Shown: positions 46,355-55,171, counted from the stretch's first letter. The stretch: 63,512 bases of DNA from DASRAU01 sp035638075 (GCA_035638075.1 DASRAU010000012.1:1-63512), one strand, 5' to 3'. Notes: generated by a model from the sequence alone, not told the origin. A program made the numbers and translations.

Positions 46355-48250
46355 ATGAACGCACCCATGAGGAATACGATGAAGACCCCGATCGATTCGC
46401 GGCGCGGCGAGGAGGGCTCGGCCCTCATCCTGGCGGCCCTGGTGACCGTCATCCTGAGCCTGCTCGGCCTGTCGTACCTGATGATGGCGCAGACCGAGAA
46501 CACCATCGCGGAGAATGAGCGCAACTCGGCCGCGGCGCTTTATGTCGCCGAGGCCGGCGCGCGCCTCGTCGTCGGCTGGTTCAACGATCCGACCGCGACC
46601 GGCTACCTGGTGCCGACCCTCGCGGACCTCGACCGGACCAAGCGCGTCTTCGACCACGACAGCAACGGCGGCACCGCGCGCGTGCAGGCGGCCTCGGGCG
46701 ACGCCACCAAACCGCTCTACAAGGACTCGACGGTCACGGCCAGCCTCATCTTCGACCGGCCGTATCGCAGCGCCCTGGGCGACACCTTCCTCGGTGTCGA
46801 GACCGGCACCGACGGGAACGTCGCCTTCGCCGCCATGGGGCCCGACATCATCGTCAACTCCGGCTTCCTGACGACGATCAACGACACGCTCTTCCTGAAT
46901 TTTCCATCCCCGTTCCTGCGCGCCCGCATCACCCGCATCGAGATCTACCAGCCGCCGATCCTGCTCATCGGCGGCAGCAACACCCGCATGGGGATCGCGA
47001 CGGTCAAGGTCACCGCGGGCGTCTTCCAGTACCCGGGGACCGCGTCCGAGCGGCAGATCGCCACCCGCATCGCCAAGGCGGTGGTGAACGAGATCCCGGT
47101 GCCGGGGCCGGTGGGGCCGCTGCAGTCCTGCTCCACGCTGAACTACAACGGTGACTTCTCGATTCGCTGGGGCACCGGCACGTCGGTCGGCAACGCCCAG
47201 GTCGCGAACAATTTCAGCAAGATGTCCAGCGGGCTGCCGTACGCCCTGAACGACCCGTTCACCTACATCAACGGCGGGAACACGCTCGCGTCGTGGGCCA
47301 CCACCCACAACAACCAGACGGTCGAAGACCCGTGGTTCAAGTACATCGCCGGCGGAACGATCGACGAGGCGGGGGGGAACACCAACATCCAGCCCTGGAC
47401 CTGGGCCTCGACGAACGGCCCGAACCAATCGGACCTCGACGCGGACCACAGCAACGTGTTCCAGAACACCGTGGTGAACTGCCCGACCTTCGACTACGCC
47501 CTGTGGAAGCAGATCGCCCAGAGCGGGCTGAAGAACAACTACTATTACAAGTGGCTCAGCGCCGATAATTACTCCCTCGACGGCACCGGCGCTTCCGCCA
47601 CTTTCAGGTCGATCACCGACGGCAAGGCCGGCATCTTCTTCTTCGACACTCAGGACGGCCTGGCGCCCAACGTCGCCGGAACCAATCTGACCCCGGCGAA
47701 CTCCCTGTCCGGCGGCACGTGGGGGACCAGCGGCTTCCTGTACGTGAACGTCGCCGACTTCGGGACGACCGGGCTGGGCGGACGTACCACGACCTACTTC
47801 CCGCCCGGCGAGCCGTCGGACGGGAGCGGCTTCGTCAATTTCCAGTATCCGACGGCCTACAACAATTCGCCGACCTACACCATCAAGCAGACGACGGCCG
47901 CACCGAACAGCTTCGTGGACCCGGTGACCGGCATCCGGTACTGCGTCGACGCCCAGCCCGGGACCTGCACCTCGGCCGGCATGACCAACTCGGCCGTGCC
48001 GATCCAGGACGGGACCGGGCTGCCGTTCCAGACCGACGCGGTGCTCAACGGCGTCATGTACATCTCCGGGACGTTCGAGGCTCAGGGGAATAGCAAGTAC
48101 TTCGGGTCGGTGGTCGCGCAGCGCGGCGTCCTCGACGGCGGCGGAAACCCCGAGTTCTGGTTCGACGAGCGGCTGCTCAAGGGGCAGTGGCCCCCGAAGG
48201 GGATGTCGATCCCGCGGGTGGTCATCTCCTCCTGGCAGACCGACCTGTAA
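46355..48250 (+). CDS. pilX: PilX-like protein with large C-terminal domain
   Basis: A 631-residue protein. The N-terminus shows the PilX_N pattern: EEGSALILAALVTVILSLLGL as the membrane helix, then MMAQTENTIAENERNSAAALYVAEAGARL. Typical PilX/PilX_N proteins have 150-250 residues, so the remaining 500 Asn/Thr/Gly/aromatic-rich residues are an extracellular-type extension. The Gly before the helix has no Phe-type cleavage context, as usual for PilX_N proteins in Acidobacteria-like genomes. Last pilin gene of the operon, 11 nt after pilW, with AAGGGGG before the ATG. Confidence 0.8.
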   Translation: MNAPMRNTMKTPIDSRRGEEGSALILAALVTVILSLLGLSYLMMAQTENTIAENERNSAAALYVAEAGARLVVGWFNDPTATGYLVPTLADLDRTKRVFDHDSNGGTARVQAASGDATKPLYKDSTVTASLIFDRPYRSALGDTFLGVETGTDGNVAFAAMGPDIIVNSGFLTTINDTLFLNFPSPFLRARITRIEIYQPPILLIGGSNTRMGIATVKVTAGVFQYPGTASERQIATRIAKAVVNEIPVPGPVGPLQSCSTLNYNGDFSIRWGTGTSVGNAQVANNFSKMSSGLPYALNDPFTYINGGNTLASWATTHNNQTVEDPWFKYIAGGTIDEAGGNTNIQPWTWASTNGPNQSDLDADHSNVFQNTVVNCPTFDYALWKQIAQSGLKNNYYYKWLSADNYSLDGTGASATFRSITDGKAGIFFFDTQDGLAPNVAGTNLTPANSLSGGTWGTSGFLYVNVADFGTTGLGGRTTTYFPPGEPSDGSGFVNFQYPTAYNNSPTYTIKQTTAAPNSFVDPVTGIRYCVDAQPGTCTSAGMTNSAVPIQDGTGLPFQTDAVLNGVMYISGTFEAQGNSKYFGSVVAQRGVLDGGGNPEFWFDERLLKGQWPPKGMSIPRVVISSWQTDL

Positions 48251-48264
48251 TCGGCCTCGCCGGC

Positions 48265-48294
48265 CTGGAACGTTCCCTCCGGGGGCCGTTCCAG
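48265..48294 (+). terminator. Hairpin after the minor-pilin operon
   Basis: CTGGAACG (48265-48272) and CGTTCCAG (48287-48294) form an 8-bp stem, extendable by CCGG/CCGG with a one-base bulge, 15 nt after the pilX stop. No T-run follows, so it may be a pausing or processing signal rather than a full intrinsic terminator. Confidence 0.45.
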
Positions 48295-48368
48295 CCGGTC
48301 GGTTGCGCCGGCCCCACCGCGACCCTACATTTCCGTCACGGCGCCGTGTGCGTCGCGGGGAGAACGTC

Positions 48369-49265
48369 ATGGATCGTCGCCCGAAGTCCGTCGCCCTGGC
48401 CCTGGCCCTGTCGTGCGGCCTGCTCCTGAGCCCGGCGCCGCGGCTGCTGGCCGCGGACCCCGACCCGCCCAAGGCGGGGGAGCCGGCTCCCGACAAGAAG
48501 AAAAAGAAGGACGAGAAGCCGGCGCCGGCGCCGGCGCCGCTGCGCTTCACCGACGACGACCTGGAGAAATACAAGAAGCCGCAGCCGCCCCCTCCGCCTG
48601 ACGAGGGGGAGGAGACGGCCCCCGCGCCGCCGCCCGCGGGGAATCCGCCTGCCGCCCCCGCGCCCCTGAAGGGAAGCGCGCCCGGAGCGCCGAAGGGTCC
48701 CTTTCCTGCCACGCAGCCCGGCGCACGTCCGGCCCCCGCTTCGCCCTCCCCAACGGCGGCCAAGGCGCCCGGGCCTGCTCCCGTCCCGACGAACCCGGCC
48801 GCCGCGACGAATGCGATCGGCCCGGTGAGTCCTGCCGCTCCGGCGGGCGCGCCAAAGCCCGCGGTCGGAGGACCGAAGCCGCCCTCGGCCAGCGCCGCGA
48901 AGAGCTCGCCTCCGAAGCCCGCCGCACCGAAGGAGCCCCCCGATCCGCTGCAGCAGTGGAAGGACCGTGCGGCGAAGGACGCCGTGCGCGACCGCGAGCT
49001 GCAGGCCCGGCGCGAGCGCATCTCGGGGATGGAATCGCGGCTGGCCTACCTGCAGGAGAAGCGTCTCGCGATCCTCGATCCGCTCCGCATCATGCCGAAG
49101 GCCCAGAGCGACGCCGACGCCTCCGCCGACAAGTCGAAGGGGGCGCGCGAGCTGCTGAAGGACGTCGACGACGAGATCGAGCAGGTGCAGAAGGACCTCG
49201 ACGCCGCCCGCGAAGAACTGGTCGCGACCGAAACCCGCTTCGCCGAGGAGTCCGGACGCAATTGA
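48369..49265 (+). CDS. Exported proline/alanine-rich protein with C-terminal coiled coil
   Basis: A 298-residue protein with a Sec signal peptide (MDRRPKSVALALALSCGLLL... cleavage likely after LLAA near residue 30). A Lys-rich stretch (KKKKK near 44) and a long Pro/Ala-rich region (about 50-195; PAPAPAP, PQPPPPP) follow. The C-terminus (about 197-298) is a predicted coiled coil (RERISGMESRLAYLQEK, DVDDEIEQVQKDLDAA). The shape, signal, flexible linker and coiled coil, suits a periplasm-spanning or envelope-anchoring role with the pilus machinery. I do not recognise a family. The stop overlaps the TTG start of the NtrC-like gene. Confidence 0.7.
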   Translation: MDRRPKSVALALALSCGLLLSPAPRLLAADPDPPKAGEPAPDKKKKKDEKPAPAPAPLRFTDDDLEKYKKPQPPPPPDEGEETAPAPPPAGNPPAAPAPLKGSAPGAPKGPFPATQPGARPAPASPSPTAAKAPGPAPVPTNPAAATNAIGPVSPAAPAGAPKPAVGGPKPPSASAAKSSPPKPAAPKEPPDPLQQWKDRAAKDAVRDRELQARRERISGMESRLAYLQEKRLAILDPLRIMPKAQSDADASADKSKGARELLKDVDDEIEQVQKDLDAAREELVATETRFAEESGRN

Positions 49266-50464
49266 ACGCGCCCGGCTCGATCCTCCTGGTCGAGGACAAG
49301 GCGGCGCTGCGCGCCGTCGTGCGCCAGACCCTCGAAGCGGAAGGCTTCGCCGTCGAGGAGGCGGCCGACGGCCAGAAGGCGATCGAGCGCCTGCGCCGCG
49401 AGCCCTTCGCGCTCGTCCTCACCGACCTGAAGCTGCCGAAGGCGAACGGGCACGAGGTGCTGCAGGCGGCGGTGCGCGCCGACCCGGCGACGCCCGTGAT
49501 CCTGATGACCGCCTACGGGACGATCCGCGATGCGGTCGAGGCGATGCGCGAGGGCGCCTGGGACTACCTCGAGAAGCCGGTGGACCAGGATCACCTCATC
49601 GCGCTCGTCCGCAAGGCGCTCGACCACCAGAGCGTCGTGCGCGAGAACCAGGCGCTGAAGGAGCGGTTCGCGCGCGACCTGGGCGGTCCCGAGATCCTCG
49701 GGTCGTCGAAGGCGCTGCGGACCTCGATCGACCAGGTTCAGCGCGTCGCGCCCACCGACGCCACCGTGCTCCTCCTCGGCGAGAGCGGCACCGGCAAGGA
49801 GCTGTTCGCCCGCGCCGTGCACCACCAGAGCCCGCGCCGCGATCGTCCCTTCCTGGCGCTCAACTGCGCGGCGATCCCGGAGAACCTGCTCGAGAGCGAG
49901 CTGTTCGGCTACGAGAAGGGGGCCTTCACCGGCGCCGTGGGCAGCAAGCGCGGCAAGCTCGAGATCGCCGACCGCGGCACGCTCTTCCTGGACGAGATCG
50001 GCGATCTGCCGCCGGTGCTGCAGGGAAAGCTCCTGCGTGTCCTGGAGCAGAAGCAGTTCGAGCGCGTCGGCGGCAACGAGACGCGCACGGTGGACATCCG
50101 CCTGGTGGCGGCCACCAACAAGGATCTCCGCGCCATGGCGGCGGGGGGAGCCTTCCGCCAGGACCTCTATTTCCGGCTGTCGGTCTTCCCGATCACCATC
50201 CCTCCGCTGCGCGATCGGCAGGACGACGTCCCGCTCCTGGCGCGGCACTTCGCGGCCCGCTTCGCCGCCGAGCAGAAGCGCCGGGGTCCCGTGACCATCG
50301 ACCCTCCCGCCCTCGAGGCGCTGTGCGCCTACGCCTGGCCGGGGAACGTGCGCGAGCTCGAGAACGCCATCGAGCGGGCGCTCATCCTCGGCGACGGGAA
50401 CCTCATCCGTCTCGAACATCTCCATCTGCCGGGATCGCTTCTCGCCTCGTCCGATCGCCGCTGA
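49262..50464 (+). CDS. NtrC-class response regulator lacking a DNA-binding domain
   Basis: A 400-residue sigma-54 activator. The receiver domain (1-120) has acceptor Asp55 (VLTDLKLP); its acidic pocket reads VEDK rather than VDDE. The AAA+ domain has GESGTGKE near 177, an intact GAFTGA loop (about 220-225), Walker B LFLDEIGD and the R-finger region ending WPGNVRELENAIERA. The protein stops 27 residues after that motif with no Fis-type helix-turn-helix, and only 22 nt separate it from the next gene, so the domain is truly absent. It must act without specific DNA binding or with a partner. TTG start overlaps the previous stop. Confidence 0.88.
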   Translation: MNAPGSILLVEDKAALRAVVRQTLEAEGFAVEEAADGQKAIERLRREPFALVLTDLKLPKANGHEVLQAAVRADPATPVILMTAYGTIRDAVEAMREGAWDYLEKPVDQDHLIALVRKALDHQSVVRENQALKERFARDLGGPEILGSSKALRTSIDQVQRVAPTDATVLLLGESGTGKELFARAVHHQSPRRDRPFLALNCAAIPENLLESELFGYEKGAFTGAVGSKRGKLEIADRGTLFLDEIGDLPPVLQGKLLRVLEQKQFERVGGNETRTVDIRLVAATNKDLRAMAAGGAFRQDLYFRLSVFPITIPPLRDRQDDVPLLARHFAARFAAEQKRRGPVTIDPPALEALCAYAWPGNVRELENAIERALILGDGNLIRLEHLHLPGSLLASSDRR

Positions 50465-50486
50465 ATCCCCGAGGAGATCTCGCGCC

Positions 50487-51827
50487 GTGAGGGCGGTCGT
50501 CGCAGGAGGGGGGCTCGCCGGCCTGTCGGCCGCCTGGGGCCTGAGGCGCGCCGGGATCGACACCCTGGTGCTCGAGAGCGGCGCCCTCCCCGGCGGATCG
50601 GCGTCCGGATTCCGCGACCGGAACTACACCTTCGATCTCGTCCCGCAGTCGCTCGCCGCACGCGATCCCGAGGTCGCGCGGCTCGCCGAGGCGTGGTGCG
50701 GCCGGCCCCTCCTGCGCGGGCGGCGCCTGGTGCGGATCCTCCTCGAAGGAAAGCTGTATCGCCATCCACCGGATGGGCGCGATCTCCTCGGGTCGCGCGG
50801 GCCGGCCGTCGCCGCCGGCATGCTCGCCGGGCGCCTGCAGCTGCGCCTCGGACGGGGCGGGGAGACGGCCGACTACGCCACCTTCATGACGGCGCGCTTC
50901 GGGGCGCCGCTGTACGAGCGCTTCCTCGGCCCCATCGTGGAGAAGATCGCCGGGCTGCCCGCTTCCGAGATCGGCAGCGAGGTCGCCCGCGCCACCCTTT
51001 CGTCGGGCGGATGGATCGGGCAGGCCTGCCGCCGGGCCCTGGGGAAACCGGAGCCGGAGGAAGAGCATCTCTACCCGGAAGAGGGGTTCCCGGCCCTCGC
51101 AGAGGGATTGTCCCGGGCGCTCGAGCGCGCCGGCGTGGAGGTGCTTGCGCGGCACCGGGTGATCGCGCTGAGCGGCTCCGGCTGCAGACTCGACGAGGTC
51201 CTGGCCGAGGGGCCGCGCGGGCCCGTGCGGGTGCGCGCCGACCTCGTCGTCTCGACGCTGCCGATCGGCGCGCTCCTCGACGCGATGCCGCTGGACGAGA
51301 CCGCCGACGCGCGCGACGCGGCGCGCCAGCTCCGGACGCGCTCCCTCGTGGTGGTCCACCTCGGCATCCGCCGCGATCGCCTGACCGAGAACAACGAGAT
51401 CCTGGTCCCCGACCCGGCGGTCCGCTTCCATCGCCTGAGCGAGACGGTGAACTACGCCCCCCGCATGGCGCCGCGCGGCGCCACCGGCCTGTCGCTGGAG
51501 ATTGCCTGCGATCGCCACGACGCCGTCTGGAACGAGGAGGACGGCGCGCAGGTGCGCCACGCCATCGACGACCTGTGCAGCCTCGGGTTTCTGCGCAGCA
51601 CCGGCGAGGTCGAAGCGGGATGGGTGCGCCGCGTTCCCGAGGCCATCCCGGTCATCACGCTGGCGCATGCCGGGCTGCGCGAGCGGATCGATCGAAGCCT
51701 CGCCCCTTTCACCAATCTGAAGCGCTGCGGCCGCGAGGGGGGACTCTCGGCCGGCGACCCGGTCTCCCGCATCCGCCAGGGGCTGGGGATCGTGGTCAAC
51801 GCGTCCGAAGCGTCGCGGGCCGCATAG
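50487..51827 (+). CDS. FAD-dependent oxidase/desaturase-like protein (protoporphyrinogen-oxidase fold)
   Basis: A 446-residue flavoprotein with the N-terminal MRAVVAGGGLAGLSAAWGL dinucleotide site (residues 1-19), ESGALPGGSASGF as the second FAD contact, and the C-terminal NASEAS end. FMTARFGAPLYERFLGPIVEKI in the middle matches the amine-oxidase/UGM-like group of glycan clusters, as does its paralogue at 34310. The GTG start has GAGGAG about 11 nt upstream. It may work on a glycan precursor; heme biosynthesis is less likely because no other hem genes are near. Confidence 0.7.
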   Translation: MRAVVAGGGLAGLSAAWGLRRAGIDTLVLESGALPGGSASGFRDRNYTFDLVPQSLAARDPEVARLAEAWCGRPLLRGRRLVRILLEGKLYRHPPDGRDLLGSRGPAVAAGMLAGRLQLRLGRGGETADYATFMTARFGAPLYERFLGPIVEKIAGLPASEIGSEVARATLSSGGWIGQACRRALGKPEPEEEHLYPEEGFPALAEGLSRALERAGVEVLARHRVIALSGSGCRLDEVLAEGPRGPVRVRADLVVSTLPIGALLDAMPLDETADARDAARQLRTRSLVVVHLGIRRDRLTENNEILVPDPAVRFHRLSETVNYAPRMAPRGATGLSLEIACDRHDAVWNEEDGAQVRHAIDDLCSLGFLRSTGEVEAGWVRRVPEAIPVITLAHAGLRERIDRSLAPFTNLKRCGREGGLSAGDPVSRIRQGLGIVVNASEASRAA

Positions 51828-51894
51828 ATCAAGGAGAGCGCCCCCCATGGTTTCGCATCGCGGAACGCAGGCTTCGGGGAGGCCGGGGACCGTC

Positions 51895-51903
51895 TGCTAT
51901 ATT
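51895..51903 (+). promoter_or_regulatory. Possible extended -10 promoter
   Basis: TGCTATATT contains TATATT with an upstream TG element, in the 124-bp gap before the GTPase-like gene; no convincing -35 is present at 17 nt. GGAAGGAG precedes the ATG at 51952. Confidence 0.4.
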
Positions 51904-51951
51904 GCCCCTCCCCGGTAGATTGAAATCCCACGGCACGGGAAGGAGTCTTCG

Positions 51952-53265
51952 ATGAATCCACGACGAGTCCTGATCATGGGTGCGGCGGGTCGGGACTTTC
52001 ACAACTTCAACGTCGTGTTCCGCGACAACCCACAGTACGAGGTGGTCGGCTTCACGGCGACGCAGATCCCGAACATCACCGACCGGCGCTACCCCGCCGA
52101 GCTGGCCGGTCCGCGCTATCCGAAGGGGATCCCGATCTACGAGGAGGATCGTCTGCGGGAGATGATCCTCTCCCTCAAGGCGGACCTCGTGGTCTTCGCC
52201 TACTCCGACGTCTCGCACGTGCACGTCATGCACCAGGCTTCGCGGGTCATCGCCGCGGGGGCGGACTTCATGCTCCTCGGCTTCGACGCGACCGCGCTCA
52301 AGTCCTCGCGGCCGGTGGTGTCGATCTGCGCCGTGCGCACCGGGGCGGGGAAGAGCCAGACCACCCGCGCGGTCTGCCAGCGCCTGCAGGCGCACGGCAA
52401 GAAGGTGGTGGCGGTGCGCCACCCGATGCCCTACGGCGATCTCGTCAAGCAGAGGGTGCAGCGTTTCGCGACCTTCGACGATCTCGATCGCTACGAGTGC
52501 ACCATCGAGGAGCGGGAGGAGTACGAGCCCCACCTCAAGGCCGGCACCATCGTCTACGCCGGCGTGGACTACGCCGCCATCCTCAAGAGCGCCGAACAGG
52601 AGGCCGACATCGTCGTGTGGGACGGCGGCAACAACGACCTGCCGTTTTTCCGCCCCGACGTCGAGATCGTCGTCGCCGACCCGCACCGCCCGGGGCACGA
52701 GCTGCTGTACCACCCGGGGGAGGCGAACCTGCGCCGCGCCACCTGCATCGTCATCAACAAGATCGACACCGCCGACAAGAAGGGGATCGAGGAGGTCAAG
52801 GCGAACATCGCCGCCCTCAACCCGGGCGCCACCATCATCGAGGCGGCGTCCCCCGTGGCCGTCGAGGACCCGGCCGCCATCCGCGGCAAGCGGGTCCTGG
52901 TCGTCGAGGACGGTCCGACGCTGACGCACGGCGAGATGGCCTACGGCGCCGGCGTCATCGCGGCGCAGCGCTTCGGCGCGGCGTCGATCGTCGATCCGCG
53001 CCCCTGGGCGGTGGGCACCATCGCGCAGGCGTTCAAGAAATATCCCAAGGTCGGGCCGCTGCTGCCGGCGCTCGGCTACGGCGATCACCAGATGGCCGAG
53101 CTGCGGCAGACCATCGAGCGCGTCGAGTGCGACCTCGTCCTCATCGCGACGCCGATCGATTTGCGGCGCACCATCCACTTCGACAAGCCGGCGATGCGCG
53201 TCACCTACGAGCTGCAGGAGATCGGCAAGCCGGATCTCGACGACGTGCTCAAGAGCGTTCTCTGA
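51952..53265 (+). CDS. Cyclic 2,3-diphosphoglycerate synthase-like P-loop protein
   Basis: A 437-residue cytoplasmic protein. The N-terminal Rossmann-like part is RRVLIMGAAGRDFHNFNVVFR, then a P-loop CAVRTGAGKSQTTRAV near 124-139, DGGNNDLPFF near 225 and NKIDTADKKG near 269 that would read guanine or position phosphate. In methanogens the family closes 2,3-bisphosphoglycerate; in bacteria it is typically encoded with arginine/citrulline catabolism genes, as here beside carbamate kinase and ornithine carbamoyltransferase. The bacterial substrate is not established to my knowledge. Confidence 0.85.
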   Translation: MNPRRVLIMGAAGRDFHNFNVVFRDNPQYEVVGFTATQIPNITDRRYPAELAGPRYPKGIPIYEEDRLREMILSLKADLVVFAYSDVSHVHVMHQASRVIAAGADFMLLGFDATALKSSRPVVSICAVRTGAGKSQTTRAVCQRLQAHGKKVVAVRHPMPYGDLVKQRVQRFATFDDLDRYECTIEEREEYEPHLKAGTIVYAGVDYAAILKSAEQEADIVVWDGGNNDLPFFRPDVEIVVADPHRPGHELLYHPGEANLRRATCIVINKIDTADKKGIEEVKANIAALNPGATIIEAASPVAVEDPAAIRGKRVLVVEDGPTLTHGEMAYGAGVIAAQRFGAASIVDPRPWAVGTIAQAFKKYPKVGPLLPALGYGDHQMAELRQTIERVECDLVLIATPIDLRRTIHFDKPAMRVTYELQEIGKPDLDDVLKSVL

Positions 53266-54248
53266 GAGCACGAGCCCGGGCGGGGGAGCGGCGCCGCCGC
53301 GTCGTCATCGCCTTCGGCGGCAACGCCCTCATCCGCTCGGGACAGGAAGGGACGCAGTGGGAGCAGCTGGAGAACGCCGAAGCCACGGCGCAGCGCCTCC
53401 TGCCGCTGGCGCGCGCCGGGCACGATCTCCTGCTCGTGCACGGCAACGGCCCCCAGGTCGGCAACATCCTGATCCAGGTGGAGGAGGCGGTGAACAAGGT
53501 GCCGCCGCTGTCGCTCGACGTCTGCGTCGCCGCATCGGAGGGCAGCATCGCCTACATGCTGGAGCTGGCGCTCCTCAATGCCTTCCGCAAGGCGCAGCTG
53601 CGGCGCCGGGTCGTGGCGGTCATCACCGAGGTGCTCGTCGACCCGCGTGACGTCGGCTTCCGCCGGCCGACCAAGCCGATCGGCCCTTTCTATTCCCGCT
53701 TCCGGGCGGATTTCTTCATCCACCGCCTCGGCTGGAACATGATCGAGGACGCCGGGCGCGGCTGGCGCAAGGTGGTGCCGTCGCCGCGCCCGCTCGAGGT
53801 GGTGCAGCTCCCGGTGCTGCGGGAGGCGCTCGAGGCGGGGCACCTGGTGATCGCCGCGGGTGGCGGAGGCATCCCGGTCTATCGGACGCGCGGGGGACTC
53901 CTGAAGGGGGTCGAGGCGGTCATCGACAAGGACTACACTGCGGCGCTCCTCGCGACCGGGGTCGGGGCGGACCTGCTGGTGATCCTGACCGGCGTCGACC
54001 AGGTCTCGCTGGATTTCGGCACGAAGGAGGAGCGGCCGGTGCGACGCATGACGACCACCGAGGCGCGCGCCCACCTCGAGGCGGGGCAGTTTCCCGCGGG
54101 GAGCATGGGCCCGAAGATCCGGGCCGGAGTGGAGTTCGCGGAGAGAAGCGGCCGCGAGGTGCTGATCACCTCGGCCGAAAAGCTGGCGCAGGCGATGCTC
54201 GGCCGTGCCGGCACCCGCATCGTGCCCGACAAGGAGAAGAAGAAATGA
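53262..54248 (+). CDS. arcC: Carbamate kinase
   Basis: Reversibly converts carbamoyl phosphate and ADP to ATP and carbamate. About 328 residues; motifs VVIAFGGNALIR near the start, HGNGPQVGN near 60, AAGGGGIPV near 202 and IDKDYTAALLA near 222 are intact. The start is a problem: between the upstream stop and the first conserved residues there is no ATG, GTG or TTG in frame; CTG at 53262, overlapping the stop as CTGA, is the only near-cognate codon that fits both length and coupling. It overlaps argF by 4 nt. With ornithine carbamoyltransferase it can make ATP from citrulline; no arginine deiminase is in view. Confidence 0.88.
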   Translation: MRARARAGERRRRVVIAFGGNALIRSGQEGTQWEQLENAEATAQRLLPLARAGHDLLLVHGNGPQVGNILIQVEEAVNKVPPLSLDVCVAASEGSIAYMLELALLNAFRKAQLRRRVVAVITEVLVDPRDVGFRRPTKPIGPFYSRFRADFFIHRLGWNMIEDAGRGWRKVVPSPRPLEVVQLPVLREALEAGHLVIAAGGGGIPVYRTRGGLLKGVEAVIDKDYTAALLATGVGADLLVILTGVDQVSLDFGTKEERPVRRMTTTEARAHLEAGQFPAGSMGPKIRAGVEFAERSGREVLITSAEKLAQAMLGRAGTRIVPDKEKKK

Positions 54249-55171
54249 CGAGCCGTGACCTGATTTCCATCCACGACCTGGCGCGCGAGGAGGTGCTGGA
54301 GATCCTCGACCTCGCGTCCCGCATCAAGGCGAACCCGCGCGAGCATCGCACCGCCCTCGAGGGAAAGACGCTCGCCATGGTCTTCGAGAAGCCGTCCCTC
54401 CGGACCCGCGTCTCGTTCGAGACCGGCATGACCCAGCTCGGCGGCCACGCCATCGCCATCCAGGGAGGCGAGGTCGGCCTCGGCAAGCGCGAGGCGATCG
54501 GCGACGTCGCGCACACGCTCGAAGGCATGGTGGACGGGATCATGGCCCGCACCTTCAGCCACCAGCTGCTGATCGACATGGCGGCCGCCGCGTCGGTCCC
54601 GGTGATCAACGGCCTCTCGGATCACCTGCACCCCTGCCAGGCCCTCGCCGACTACCTGACCATCCGCGAGAAGAAGGGCAAGCTCGAGGGGCTGACGCTC
54701 GGCTGGCTCGGTGACGGCAACAACGTCTTGCATTCGCTCATGTACGCCGGGGCCAAGCTCGGAGTGAACGTCCAGGCCGCCTGCCCCGAAGGCTACGATC
54801 CGGACGCCGGCGTCGTGGCGCGCGCCCAGGCCGACGCGAAGGCGACCGGAGTGAAGATCACCGTCGGCCGCGATCCCATCGCCGCGCTCAAGGGGGCCGA
54901 CGTCATCTACACCGACACCTGGGCCAGCATGGGCCAGGAAGCCGAGCACGCCGCCCGCGTGAAGGTCTTCCGCCCCTACCAGGTCAACGCTGCGGCCATG
55001 GCCAAGGCCAACCCGGGCGCCCTCTTCATGCACTGCCTGCCGGCCCATCGCAACGAAGAGGTCACCGACGAGGTGATCGACTCAAAGGCCTCGGTCGTCT
55101 TCCCCCAGGCCCACAACCGCCTGCACGCCCAGAAAGCCGTGATGGCCCTCCTGATGGGGGCGAAGGGGTAG
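54245..55171 (+). CDS. argF: Ornithine carbamoyltransferase
   Basis: Catalyses carbamoyl phosphate + ornithine to citrulline, or the reverse in catabolism. The 308-residue product has the carbamoyl-phosphate site KPSLRTRVSFE near 50-60, HPCQALADY near 130, DGNNVLHS near 155, the ornithine-site WASMGQE near 226 and catalytic HCLPAHRNEEV near 262. It is coupled to carbamate kinase by ATGA overlap, which favours a catabolic (arcB-like) or balancing role, but sequence alone does not separate argF from arcB. Confidence 0.92.
   Translation: MTSRDLISIHDLAREEVLEILDLASRIKANPREHRTALEGKTLAMVFEKPSLRTRVSFETGMTQLGGHAIAIQGGEVGLGKREAIGDVAHTLEGMVDGIMARTFSHQLLIDMAAAASVPVINGLSDHLHPCQALADYLTIREKKGKLEGLTLGWLGDGNNVLHSLMYAGAKLGVNVQAACPEGYDPDAGVVARAQADAKATGVKITVGRDPIAALKGADVIYTDTWASMGQEAEHAARVKVFRPYQVNAAAMAKANPGALFMHCLPAHRNEEVTDEVIDSKASVVFPQAHNRLHAQKAVMALLMGAKG

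Noticed and set aside
48500..48660. GCCGGC/CCGCCC repetitive DNA as a repeat element
   Set aside because: It encodes the Pro/Ala-rich linker in frame; the repetition follows from codon choice.
50440..50486. A frameshift that would add an HTH domain to the NtrC-like protein
   Set aside because: Only 22 nt remain before the next gene and no other frame there encodes a Fis-like helix-turn-helix.
34310..51827. The two FAD oxidases as heme-biosynthesis HemG/HemY enzymes
   Set aside because: No other hem genes are near and both carry features of the glycan-cluster mutase/oxidase group, although this is not proved.
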